From Actinotalea sp. JY-7876 (lineage in GTDB: Bacteria; Actinomycetota; Actinomycetes; Actinomycetales; Cellulomonadaceae): 64,000 nucleotides of DNA. Shown one piece after another: positions 1-7,436 of this stretch. The notes beneath the pieces were generated by a model. That model made no database searches, was not told the DNA's origin, and worked only from the letters and a program-made list of their open reading frames with translations. A program made the position numbers and the translations under genes. The stretch covers positions 310,001 to 374,000 of the forward strand of contig NZ_CP059493.1 of NCBI RefSeq assembly GCF_014042015.1, in the 5' to 3' direction. Within the stretch, counting starts at the first letter, position 1; each line of letters opens with the position of its first letter.

Positions 1-1
1 C

Positions 2-199
2 CGTGCGTCGGACCTCGACTGGACCCTCGTGCGACCACCCGGGCTGTCGGACGGTGCGACCACCCTGCGCTATCGCACCGGGGAGGGCCTGCGCCTGGGG
101 TTCACGTCCACCGTCACGCGCGCCGACCTCGCCGACTTCCTCGTCCGCGAGGCCGGGACCGGCGAGCACGCGGGTCGAGCCGTGGGGATCGCGGCGTGA
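2..199 (+). CDS. NAD(P)H-binding (NmrA/atypical SDR-like) protein, C-terminal fragment
   Basis: An open frame runs in from the left edge and stops at a TGA at 197-199; only about 65 C-terminal residues are inside the window. It contains 'LDWTLVRPPGLSDG' followed by a basic stretch and 'TRADLADFLVRE'. This pattern (a 'WTLVRPP' strand, then a helix with ADLADF) is typical of the C-terminal half of NAD(P)H-binding, NmrA-like atypical SDR proteins. The stop overlaps the GTG start of the next gene by 4 bp, so the two are probably translationally coupled and may form one oxidoreductase operon. The N-terminal dinucleotide-binding motif is outside the window, so the family call rests on the C-terminal pattern only. 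Confidence 0.7.
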   Translation, partial: RASDLDWTLVRPPGLSDGATTLRYRTGEGLRLGFTSTVTRADLADFLVREAGTGEHAGRAVGIAA

Positions 200-1134
200 G
201 CGTCGCGCGGGACGCCGGCGCGCACCCGGTGCCGGTGGGGGTGGACCTGCGCGGGACGACGGCGCTCGTCACGGGCGGCACCGGTGGCATGGGCCGCGTC
301 CTGGTCACCGCGCTGGCCGGGGCCGGCGCGGACGTCGTGACGGTGACGCGCGACCCCGCCCGCGGCCGCGAGCTCGTCGCACGGGTCGCGCGCGACGTCG
401 GCGGCGACCGCGTCCAGGTCCTCACCGCCGACCTGTCCTCGCGCGCCGACCTGCACGCCGTCGCCGAGCGCGTCCGCTCCGAGCGCCCGGAGCTGCACCT
501 GGTGGTCCACAACGCCGGGGCGCACTTCCCCGACCACGCCCTGACGGTCGACGGCGTCGAGCGGCACGTCGCGCTGGACCACCTCGCCGGATTCACGCTG
601 ACCACGCTGCTGGAGGACCGGCTGCGCGCGGGCGCACGCGTCGTCACCGTCGTCTCGGCCGCGATGAACGACACCCGTCGGGTCCGGATCGGCGGTCGTC
701 CCCGCCCTGTGCGGCTCGAGCCCGCGCAGCTCGACGACGTGCGGCTGCTCAACCCCGCCGCGGGCTTCGTGCCGTTCGAGGCGTACGCCCGCGCCAAGCT
801 CCTCGCGACGATGTGCGGGTACGAGCACGCCGGACGCCTCGCCGCGTCCGGCGTGACCGTCAACGCGGTGCACCCCGGCATCGTGGGCACCCCGCTGGTC
901 GACGCGATGGTGCCCGGCCCGCTCCGGGCGCTGCGCCCGCTGCTGCGGCGGGCGCTGTTGACCCCCGAGGCCGGCGCCGCGTCGGTCCTGCGCCTGGCCA
1001 CGGACCCGGCGGTCACGGGCACCGGCCACTACTACGAGCGCGCCGCGCGCGCCGAGAGCCCACCGGCCTCCCACGACGCGCGCCTGCGCGCCATGGCGTG
1101 GGAGGCCAGCCGGGCGTGGGCCTTCGGCCGGTGA
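196..1134 (+). CDS. SDR family NAD(P)-dependent oxidoreductase
   Basis: A 312-residue classical-type short-chain dehydrogenase. Visible motifs are the Rossmann glycine motif 'TGGTGGMG' near residue 27, the 'HNAGAH' (NAG) motif near residue 106, and a 'YARAK' (YxxxK) catalytic pair near residue 197. 'HPGIVGT' follows, as in the family's substrate-side loop. The best-matching relatives by pattern are the retinol-dehydrogenase/WW-oxidoreductase-like SDRs. The substrate cannot be told from sequence. The GTG start overlaps the stop of the upstream NAD(P)H-binding gene in a GTGA arrangement, which supports this start and an operon. It converges with the minus-strand HAD gene. Confidence 0.85.
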   Translation: MSVARDAGAHPVPVGVDLRGTTALVTGGTGGMGRVLVTALAGAGADVVTVTRDPARGRELVARVARDVGGDRVQVLTADLSSRADLHAVAERVRSERPELHLVVHNAGAHFPDHALTVDGVERHVALDHLAGFTLTTLLEDRLRAGARVVTVVSAAMNDTRRVRIGGRPRPVRLEPAQLDDVRLLNPAAGFVPFEAYARAKLLATMCGYEHAGRLAASGVTVNAVHPGIVGTPLVDAMVPGPLRALRPLLRRALLTPEAGAASVLRLATDPAVTGTGHYYERAARAESPPASHDARLRAMAWEASRAWAFGR

Positions 1135-1135
1135 G

Positions 1136-1160
1136 CGCGGGCCGCGGCCGCGCGCCCGCG
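1136..1160. terminator. GC-rich hairpin between convergent genes
   Basis: A 7-bp perfect stem (CGCGGGC at 1136-1142 with GCCCGCG at 1154-1160) encloses a loop that is itself a CGCGGCCGCG palindrome. It lies in the 28-bp gap between the stop of the plus-strand SDR and the stop of the minus-strand HAD gene. No T-run follows on either side, so termination is inferred from position and structure only. Confidence 0.4.
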
Positions 1161-1162
1161 GC

Positions 1163-1963
1163 TCAGATCAGCGGGACGAGGTCCGCGACGGAGTCGACGA
1201 CGTGGCTGGGGCGGAACGGGAAGGTCGGGACGTCGCTCGCGCGCGTCGACCCCGTGAGCACGAGGTAGGTGAGCAGGCCCGCCTCCATGCCGGCGACGAT
1301 GTCCGTCTCCATCCGGTCGCCGACCATCGCGGTCGACTCCGAGTGCGCGTCGATCCGGTTGAGCGCCGAGCGGAACATCATGGGATTGGGCTTTCCGACG
1401 AAGTACGGCTGCCGCCCCGTCGCCGCAGTGATCATCGCCGCCACCGCGCCGGTCGCCGGGAGGTCGCCCTCCGCGCTCGGCCCCGTCACGTCGGGGTTCG
1501 TGGCGATGAACCGGGCGCCGCCCTGCACGAGCCGCACGGCCTTGGTGATCGCCTCGAACGAGTACGTCCGGGTCTCCCCGAGCACGACGTAGTCCGGGTC
1601 CGACTCGGTCAGCGTGTACCCGGCCTCGTAGAGCGCCGTCGTCAGGCCGGCCTCGCCGATCGCGTACGCCGAGCCGTTGGGCACCTGGTCCGCGAGGAAG
1701 TCGGCCGTCGCGAGCGCCGACGTCCAGATGGCCTCCTCGGGGACGTCGATGCCCGAGGACGCGAGCCGCGCCCGCAGGTCGCGCGCGGTGAAGATCGAGT
1801 TGTTCGTCAAGACCAGGAAGGGCAGGCCGGCGTCGCGCAGGGCGCGGATGAACTCCGGCGCCCCGGGCAGGGGCCGGCCCTCGTGGACGAGCACCCCGTC
1901 CATGTCCGTGAGCCAGGTGCGGATCTCGCGGTCGGACATCGGGCGGTGCGGTGTCCCGGTCAT
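1163..1963 (-). CDS. HAD-IIA family hydrolase (NagD-like phosphatase)
   Basis: A 266-residue HAD-superfamily phosphatase of subfamily IIA. Motif I is 'DMDGVL', motif II is 'LTNNS', the capping region follows, and the later motifs are 'GKPNPMMF' (motif III Lys) and 'GDRMETDI' (motif IV acidic pair). These are the signature of NagD/p-nitrophenylphosphatase-like enzymes, which dephosphorylate small phosphometabolites in the cytosol. The chosen ATG lies 4 nt after the DedA stop; an internal ATG at 1939 ('MSDREIRTW') is also possible. Both genes read on the minus strand and probably share a transcript. Confidence 0.88.
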   Translation of the reverse strand: MTGTPHRPMSDREIRTWLTDMDGVLVHEGRPLPGAPEFIRALRDAGLPFLVLTNNSIFTARDLRARLASSGIDVPEEAIWTSALATADFLADQVPNGSAYAIGEAGLTTALYEAGYTLTESDPDYVVLGETRTYSFEAITKAVRLVQGGARFIATNPDVTGPSAEGDLPATGAVAAMITAATGRQPYFVGKPNPMMFRSALNRIDAHSESTAMVGDRMETDIVAGMEAGLLTYLVLTGSTRASDVPTFPFRPSHVVDSVADLVPLI

Positions 1964-1967
1964 CGCC

Positions 1968-2693
1968 TCAGCCCTCGATGTCGTCCTGGGCGACGCGCGC
2001 ACGCTCGGCCGGCTCGTCGTAGCGCGGGTCGCGGCTCTTGCTGCGGGCGCGCAGCAGCTCGATCACGATCGGCAGCACGGAGACGCCGACGATCGCGACG
2101 AGGATGATCTCGATGTTCTCCTTGATGAACTCGACGTTGCCGAGCAGGTAGCCCAGCACCGTGACGCCCACGCCCCACAGGAACGCGCCGATGACGTTGT
2201 AGGAGACGAAGTGCCGGTAGCGCATGTTGCCGACGCCGGCGGCGACCGGGGCGTACGTCCGCACGAACGGCACGAAGCGCGCGACGATGATCGTCCGCCC
2301 GCCGTACCTGTCGAAGTACTTGTAGGTCTGGTCGATGTACTGCTGCTTGAAGAACCGCGAGTCCGGCTTGTTGAAGATCTTCGGGCCGGCCTTGCGGCCG
2401 ATCATGAAGCCGACCTGGTCACCGAGGAAGGCCGCGAGGAAGAGGGCGAGGCAGAGCAGCCAGATCGGGACGTTCATCTCCTCCTGCGCCACCAGCATGC
2501 CCGCGGTGAACAGCAGGCTGTCCCCGGGCAGGAAGGGGAACAGCAGGCCGGTCTCGATGAACACGACGAGCACCACGCCGATGAGGGCGTACGCCCCGAA
2601 CGAGGCGATGAGCTTGTCGGCGTCGAGGAAGTCGGGGCCCAGCGCGGGGACCGGACCGGCGAGGACGTCGGCGAGGAGGAGGGTGGGCTGCAC
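1968..2693 (-). CDS. DedA family membrane protein (SNARE-associated/VTT domain)
   Basis: A 241-residue integral membrane protein with the DedA signature 'FPFLPGDSLLFTAG' near residue 55, a 'FMIGRKAGP' segment, and the 'ARFVPFVRTYAPVAAGVGNM' re-entrant region, followed by C-terminal hydrophobic helices. DedA proteins act in the cytoplasmic membrane, and several are implicated in undecaprenyl phosphate or phospholipid flipping and proton-dependent membrane homeostasis. The GTG start at 2693 is preceded by GGAGG with an unusually short spacer, so the exact start is uncertain. The gene is transcribed divergently from the ABC-2 exporter and leads into the HAD phosphatase. Confidence 0.85.
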   Translation of the reverse strand: MQPTLLLADVLAGPVPALGPDFLDADKLIASFGAYALIGVVLVVFIETGLLFPFLPGDSLLFTAGMLVAQEEMNVPIWLLCLALFLAAFLGDQVGFMIGRKAGPKIFNKPDSRFFKQQYIDQTYKYFDRYGGRTIIVARFVPFVRTYAPVAAGVGNMRYRHFVSYNVIGAFLWGVGVTVLGYLLGNVEFIKENIEIILVAIVGVSVLPIVIELLRARSKSRDPRYDEPAERARVAQDDIEG

Positions 2694-2778
2694 GCCTCCA
2701 GGGTACGGGGCGGGCCCGCGCCGCGACCTCCGTGCCTCGGTAGGGTCGCCGGTGCGACCCGTGGCAGCAGGAGGAACG

Positions 2779-3726
2779 GTGGAGGACGAGCTCAGGCTCA
2801 TCGACGTGAGCCGCCGGTTCGGTGACCGCGCGGCGCTGACGGACGTCGGCTTCGCCGTCCGGCCCGGTCGCATGACCGGGTTCGTGGGAGCGAACGGCGC
2901 GGGCAAGACCACGGCGATGCGCATCGTGCTCGGCGTCCTGGCGGCCGACTCCGGCCGCGTCGAGCTCGGCGGCCGCGAGGTGACGCGCGAGGACCGCCGC
3001 CGCTTCGGGTACATGCCCGAGGAGCGCGGCCTCTACCCCAAGATGGCCGTCGTCGACCAGCTCGTGTACCTCGCACGCGTGCACGGCCTGGACGGCCCGA
3101 CGGCGCGGCGCCGGACGGCCGAGCTGCTCGACCGGCTCGGCCTGGCGGACCGCGCGAAGGACCAGCTGCACACCCTCTCGCTGGGCAACCAGCAGCGGGT
3201 GCAGGTCGCCGCCGCGCTGGTGCACGACCCCGTGCTGCTGGTCCTGGACGAGCCGTTCTCGGGCCTGGACCCGTTGGGCGTCGACACGATGGCGGCGCAC
3301 CTGCGCTCGCGGGCCGACGACGGCGTCCCGGTGCTCTTCTCGTCCCACCAGCTCGAGCTGGTCGAGCGGCTGTGCGACGACGTCGTGATCATCGACAGGG
3401 GTCGCGTCGTGGCGGCCGGGCCCGCTGCGGACCTGCGCGCGCAGCGCACCGGCCGCCGGATCAGGGTGGTCGTCGAGCCGGCGCCGGACGACGCCGGCGT
3501 GCTGCCGACGCAGCCCGAGGGCGCGCCGTCGGGCGTCGCGTCGTTCCTCGAGCAGGTACCGGGCGTCTCGCTCGTCCACCAGGACGGGCGCGCGGTCGTC
3601 GTCGACCTCGCCGACGACGCCGACGACCAGGCGCTCCTCGCCGAGGCCCAGCGCCACGGGGCCGTGCGGGAGTTCGCGCCCGTCGTCCCGACGCTCGCCG
3701 AGATCTTCCGGGAGGTCGTGCGATGA
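2779..3726 (+). CDS. ABC transporter ATP-binding protein (NatA/DrrA-type)
   Basis: A 315-residue ATPase subunit. Walker A is 'GANGAGKTT', the signature loop is 'LSLGNQQRV' (a non-canonical form of LSGGQ), Walker B is 'LLVLDEPFSGLDP', and the switch His lies in 'SSHQLELVE'. 'YMPEERGLY' in the Q-loop region and a roughly 80-residue C-terminal extension after residue 225 are typical of ABC-2 sodium or antibiotic exporters. GTG is chosen because an AGGAGGA ribosome site lies 4 nt upstream; the open frame further upstream is antisense to dedA. It is coupled to the permease through an ATGA overlap. Confidence 0.9.
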   Translation: MEDELRLIDVSRRFGDRAALTDVGFAVRPGRMTGFVGANGAGKTTAMRIVLGVLAADSGRVELGGREVTREDRRRFGYMPEERGLYPKMAVVDQLVYLARVHGLDGPTARRRTAELLDRLGLADRAKDQLHTLSLGNQQRVQVAAALVHDPVLLVLDEPFSGLDPLGVDTMAAHLRSRADDGVPVLFSSHQLELVERLCDDVVIIDRGRVVAAGPAADLRAQRTGRRIRVVVEPAPDDAGVLPTQPEGAPSGVASFLEQVPGVSLVHQDGRAVVVDLADDADDQALLAEAQRHGAVREFAPVVPTLAEIFREVVR

Positions 3727-5000
3727 GCAGCCCCGCCACCGCGGTCGCCCCGCTGCGTGCGGCCCCGGCCGTCCGCGTCGTGGCCGCGCGCGAGATCGCG
3801 GTCAAGCTGCGCGACAAGGCGTTCCTCGCCTCGACCGTGTTCATGCTCCTGCTGGTCACCGCCGCGACGGTGATCCCGGTGCTGCTGAGCCAGCAGACGC
3901 CGTCGTGGCGCGTCGCGGTCCAGGGCGACGCCGCCGACGACGTCGTCGCGGTCGCCGCGCGGCTCGGCCTGCAGGCGCAGGACCCCGACTCCCAGATCCC
4001 GCCGGCGCTGCGCCTGCTCGGCGCGGGCGGCCTGCCCGCGGCCGACCTCACCGCCATCGAGGTCCCCCCGGACGGCGACGTCGAGCGCCTCGTGCGTGAC
4101 GGTGACGTCGCCGCGGCGCTCGTGGGCGACGACGTCACCGACCTGCGCCTCCTGGGCGACGAGTCCGTGCCGGCGCAGCTCGACGTCCTCGTCAGCGCCG
4201 CCGCGAGCGAGGTGCAGGTCGAGCGCGCGGCCACCGAGGCGGGCCTCGACGCCGCCGAGGTGGCGGCGCTCACGAGCCCCGTGCCGCCCGTCGTCACGCT
4301 GCTCGAGCCCCGGCCCGAGGGGTCCGTGCCGCCGGAGCTGCTCGTGCTGGTGTTCGCGTTCCTCTTCTACATCTCGGTGCTGACCTTCGGGATGTCGATC
4401 GCGCAGAGCGTGGTCGAGGAGAAGCAGTCCCGCGTCGTCGAGCTGCTCGTCGCCGCCATGCCGGTGCGGTGGCTGCTGGCCGGCAAGGTCGTCGGCAACA
4501 CGGTGATGGCCGTCGGCCAGGTGGTCGTGGTCGTGGGGGCCGGGTTGCTCGGCGCGACCCTCGCCGGGCAGGGCGAGCTGGTCGGTCAGCTGGCCGGCGC
4601 GTCCGGCTGGTTCGTGCTCTTCTTCCTGCTCGGCTTCGTCATGCTCGCGTGCCTGTGGGCCGTGGCCGGCTCGCTCGCGTCCCGGGTCGAGGACCTGCAG
4701 TCGACGACGGTGTTCATGCAGGTCCTCGTGGTCGTGCCGTTCTTCGCGGCGATCTTCGCGATCGACCCCGGGCCCACGCAGCGCGCCCTGTCCTACATCC
4801 CGTTCACGGCCCCGCTGCTCATGCCCGCGCGGATCGTGCTCGGCAGCGCCGAGCCGTGGGAGCCGTGGGTCTCGGCCGGGCTCGTCCTCGCGACCGCCGC
4901 GGCCTTCGTGCTGCTGGGCGCCCGCCTGTACGAGGGCTCGGTGCTGCACACGTCCTCGCGCCTGCGGGCGACCGAGGCGTGGCGCGCGGGCCGCGGGTGA
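3723..5000 (+). CDS. ABC-2 type transporter permease
   Basis: A 425-residue membrane protein. One N-terminal membrane segment near residues 35-55 is followed by a large, polar, probably extracytoplasmic domain (about 60-205). Five or six further hydrophobic segments lie from about 205 to 405, including a 'SVVEEKQSRVVELLVAAMPV' cytoplasmic loop characteristic of NatB/YhaP-type ABC-2 permeases. It should form the export channel with the preceding ATPase. The substrate is unknown; sodium, lipid or drug efflux are the family's options. Its ATG overlaps the ATPase stop (ATGA) and its own stop overlaps the methyltransferase start (GTGA). Confidence 0.88.
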   Translation: MSSPATAVAPLRAAPAVRVVAAREIAVKLRDKAFLASTVFMLLLVTAATVIPVLLSQQTPSWRVAVQGDAADDVVAVAARLGLQAQDPDSQIPPALRLLGAGGLPAADLTAIEVPPDGDVERLVRDGDVAAALVGDDVTDLRLLGDESVPAQLDVLVSAAASEVQVERAATEAGLDAAEVAALTSPVPPVVTLLEPRPEGSVPPELLVLVFAFLFYISVLTFGMSIAQSVVEEKQSRVVELLVAAMPVRWLLAGKVVGNTVMAVGQVVVVVGAGLLGATLAGQGELVGQLAGASGWFVLFFLLGFVMLACLWAVAGSLASRVEDLQSTTVFMQVLVVVPFFAAIFAIDPGPTQRALSYIPFTAPLLMPARIVLGSAEPWEPWVSAGLVLATAAAFVLLGARLYEGSVLHTSSRLRATEAWRAGRG

Positions 5001-5644
5001 GCGCGCCGGACGAGCCGGGGGAGCGGGAGGAGGTCGGCGTCGGCCCCTGGCCCGGCGGGCCGGACGCGTGGCCACCGCTCGACGTCGACGGCGTACGGCG
5101 CTACGACCCCGAGCTGCTGGCCGGGGGCGACCGGCGCAACGTGGTCGACCGCTACCGGTACTGGACGCTCGAGGCGATCGTGGCGGACCTCGACACCCGG
5201 CGGCACCCGTTCCACGTCGCCGTGGAGAACTGGGCCCACGACCTGAACATCGGGTCGGTCGTCCGCACCGCCAACGCGTTCGCGGCGGAGGCCGTCCACA
5301 TCGTGGGGCGGCGCCGGTGGAACCGGCGCGGGGCGATGGTGACCGACCGCTACCAGCACGTGCTGCACCACCCGGACGTCGCCGACCTGCTCGCGTGGGC
5401 CGCGGAGCGGGACCTGCCCGTGCTGGGCGTCGACAACCTGCCCGGCTCGGTCCCGCTCGAGGGCTACCCCCTCCCGCGGGCCTGCGTGCTGCTCTTCGGG
5501 CAGGAGGGCACGGGCCTGTCGGAGGCCGCCCGCGCGGCGTGCGCCGACGTGCTGCACATCCGCCAGTTCGGGTCCACGCGCTCGATCAACGCGGGCGCGG
5601 CGGCGGCGATCGCGATGCACACCTGGATCACGCAGCACGCCTGA
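4997..5644 (+). CDS. SPOUT/TrmH family RNA 2'-O-methyltransferase
   Basis: A 215-residue SpoU-type RNA methyltransferase. Motif 1 'NWAHDLNIGSVVRTANAF' carries the conserved N and R near residues 79-91. Motif 2 is 'LLFGQEGTGLS', and motif 3 'RQFGSTRSINAGAAAAIA' forms the deep trefoil knot that binds S-adenosylmethionine. The family methylates ribose 2'-OH groups in tRNA or rRNA; the target base cannot be decided here. The GTG start overlaps the permease stop. An N-terminal stretch of about 30 residues, rich in Gly, Pro and Glu, precedes the fold. Confidence 0.87.
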   Translation: MSAPDEPGEREEVGVGPWPGGPDAWPPLDVDGVRRYDPELLAGGDRRNVVDRYRYWTLEAIVADLDTRRHPFHVAVENWAHDLNIGSVVRTANAFAAEAVHIVGRRRWNRRGAMVTDRYQHVLHHPDVADLLAWAAERDLPVLGVDNLPGSVPLEGYPLPRACVLLFGQEGTGLSEAARAACADVLHIRQFGSTRSINAGAAAAIAMHTWITQHA

Positions 5645-5733
5645 GGTGAGCCGGGGCCGAGAGGTCCCGGCGTGTCGGGGGGTCCCCGTGACACCATGGG
5701 GGTGAACCACCCCACTGACCCGCAGGAGTCTTC

Positions 5734-6756
5734 ATGCCCATCGCCACCCCCGAGGTCTACGCCGAGATGATCGATCGGGCGAAGGCAGGCAAGTTCGCCT
5801 ACCCCGCCGTGAACATCACGTCGTCCCAGACGGTCACGGCGGCCCTCCAGGGCTTCGCCGAGGCGGAGTCCGACGGCATCATCCAGGTCTCCGTCGGTGG
5901 CGCCGAGTACGCGTCCGGCTCGACGGTCAAGGACCGCGTCTCCGGCACGCTGGCGCTCGCCGCCTACGCGGCCGAGGTCGCCAAGGGCTACGGCATCACC
6001 GTGGCGCTGCACACCGACCACTGCGTGAAGAAGAACCTCGACTCCTGGGTCCGCCCGCTCCTGGCCCTCGAGGCCGAGCAGGTCAAGCGCGGCGAGAACC
6101 CGACGTTCCAGTCGCACATGTTCGACGGCTCGGACATCCCGCTCGAGGAGAACCTGGTCATCGCGGCGGAGCTCCTCGAGCTCTCGCAGGCGGCGCGCAC
6201 GATCCTCGAGATCGAGGTCGGCGTCGTCGGTGGCGAGGAGGACGGCCACGAGGCCGAGATCAACGAGAAGCTCTACACGACGGCCGAGGACGGCCTCGCG
6301 ACGGTCCGTGCGCTCGGCGCCGGCGAGAAGGGCCGCTACCTGACGGCCCTGACGTTCGGCAACGTCCACGGCGTCTACAAGCCCGGCGCCGTCAAGCTGC
6401 GCCCGGCGATCCTCGCGGAGATCCAGAAGGCCGTCGGCGACGAGATCGGCATCGAGAACCCGTTCGACCTCGTCTTCCACGGCGGCTCGGGCTCGACCGC
6501 CGCCGAGATCGCGGAGGCGGTCGACAACGGCGTCATCAAGATGAACATCGACACGGACACGCAGTACGCGTTCACGCGTCCGGTCGTCGGCCACATGTTC
6601 AGCAACTACGACGGCGTCCTCAAGGTCGACGGCGAGGTGGGCAACAAGAAGGCCTACGACCCGCGCGCCTGGGGCAAGCTCGCCGAGGCCGGCATGGCCA
6701 AGCGCATCGTCGAGGCGTGCCAGCAGCTGCGGTCGGCGGGCCAGCAGATCCGCTGA
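5734..6756 (+). CDS. fbaA: Class II fructose-bisphosphate aldolase
   Basis: A 340-residue class II, zinc-dependent aldolase that reversibly cleaves fructose 1,6-bisphosphate to DHAP and glyceraldehyde 3-phosphate in the cytosol. 'LHTDHC' near residues 92-97 supplies the catalytic Asp95 and zinc ligand His96. 'VGGEEDG' (zinc-ligand Glu region), 'GNVHGVY', 'VFHGGSGS' and 'MNIDTDTQYAFTRP' are the phosphate- and sodium-binding loops of the long (FbaA-type) subfamily. A good ribosome site (CAGGAG) sits 7 nt before the ATG. Codon use is strongly biased to GAG, AAG and CTC, consistent with high expression. A long hairpin follows, so it is probably the last gene of its transcript. Confidence 0.97.
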   Translation: MPIATPEVYAEMIDRAKAGKFAYPAVNITSSQTVTAALQGFAEAESDGIIQVSVGGAEYASGSTVKDRVSGTLALAAYAAEVAKGYGITVALHTDHCVKKNLDSWVRPLLALEAEQVKRGENPTFQSHMFDGSDIPLEENLVIAAELLELSQAARTILEIEVGVVGGEEDGHEAEINEKLYTTAEDGLATVRALGAGEKGRYLTALTFGNVHGVYKPGAVKLRPAILAEIQKAVGDEIGIENPFDLVFHGGSGSTAAEIAEAVDNGVIKMNIDTDTQYAFTRPVVGHMFSNYDGVLKVDGEVGNKKAYDPRAWGKLAEAGMAKRIVEACQQLRSAGQQIR

Positions 6757-6770
6757 GCGCGGGCCCATGA

Positions 6771-6806
6771 CGAAGGCCGCCGTCCCCGTGGGGGCGGCGG
6801 CCTTCG
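6771..6806 (+). terminator. Strong hairpin terminator after fbaA
   Basis: A 12-bp perfect stem (6771-6782 with 6795-6806, CGAAGGCCGCCG and its complement) is extended by an inner CCCC/GGGG pairing and a T-G pair, giving about 17 pairs around a 2-nt apex. It begins 14 nt after the fbaA stop. No long T-run follows, as is common for high-G+C actinobacteria. It could also serve the converging minus-strand STAS gene ending at 6854. Confidence 0.8.
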
Positions 6807-6853
6807 CTGTCTGTCGGGCGGCCCTGCGGGCCGCGGTCTGCTGCGTCGGTGCG

Positions 6854-7345
6854 TCAGGCGACGTCGTCGGGGCCCGGCACCGACTGCGGCGCACGTCCCC
6901 CGGGGCCGATGGTCGGCAGGTGGTGCTCGGGCTCGGGGTCGTCGACCAGCTCGAGCAGCTCGCCGATGCGCGTCACCTGGAGCAGGAAGCGGACCGTCTC
7001 CGGGGCGCGGAGCACGCGCACCTTCTGGCTCGACCGCGTGGCGATGCGGGCGAGGAACGCGATGCCCGACGAGTCCATGAACGTCACGTGCTGGGCGTCG
7101 ATGTCGATGGGCAGGCCGGCGGCCTCCGCGTCAGCCGTCGCCTCGGAGAGGTCCGCGGCCATGTCGGCGTCGACCTCGCCCGACAGCACGATGCGGGTCC
7201 GGCCGTCCTGGACGATGACGTGGACCGAGGCCGGCTCGGAGATCGCGTCCGTGGGGAGCTCTCCGGTCGTGTCCGCCTCCGACGCGATACCTGCCCCCTC
7301 GGACTCGGCAGGCTTGTCCGGCGTCCGGCTGTTACCGTCTCGCAC
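6854..7345 (-). CDS. STAS-domain anti-sigma factor antagonist
   Basis: A 163-residue protein with an acidic, flexible N-terminus of about 38 residues, then a STAS domain (about 40-140) of the SpoIIAA/RsbV type. The phosphoacceptor motif is 'FMDSSGIAFL'; Ser92 after Asp91 aligns with the Ser phosphorylated in SpoIIAA. A further 20 C-terminal residues are acidic and Pro-rich. Such proteins bind an anti-sigma kinase when unphosphorylated, releasing a sigma factor. GTG is preceded by GGAGGAG at 6 nt. It is transcribed divergently from the PP2C/HATPase protein, which carries both a phosphatase and a kinase-like domain that could act on it. Confidence 0.88.
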   Translation of the reverse strand: MRDGNSRTPDKPAESEGAGIASEADTTGELPTDAISEPASVHVIVQDGRTRIVLSGEVDADMAADLSEATADAEAAGLPIDIDAQHVTFMDSSGIAFLARIATRSSQKVRVLRAPETVRFLLQVTRIGELLELVDDPEPEHHLPTIGPGGRAPQSVPGPDDVA

Positions 7346-7436
7346 GTCGCTCCTCCAGCCACACTCGTGCCCACGCCCCGGTCGGGACGTCCCGCAGCGG
7401 AGCGTCTGTGCGAACGCTAGACGATGGGAGGCGGGG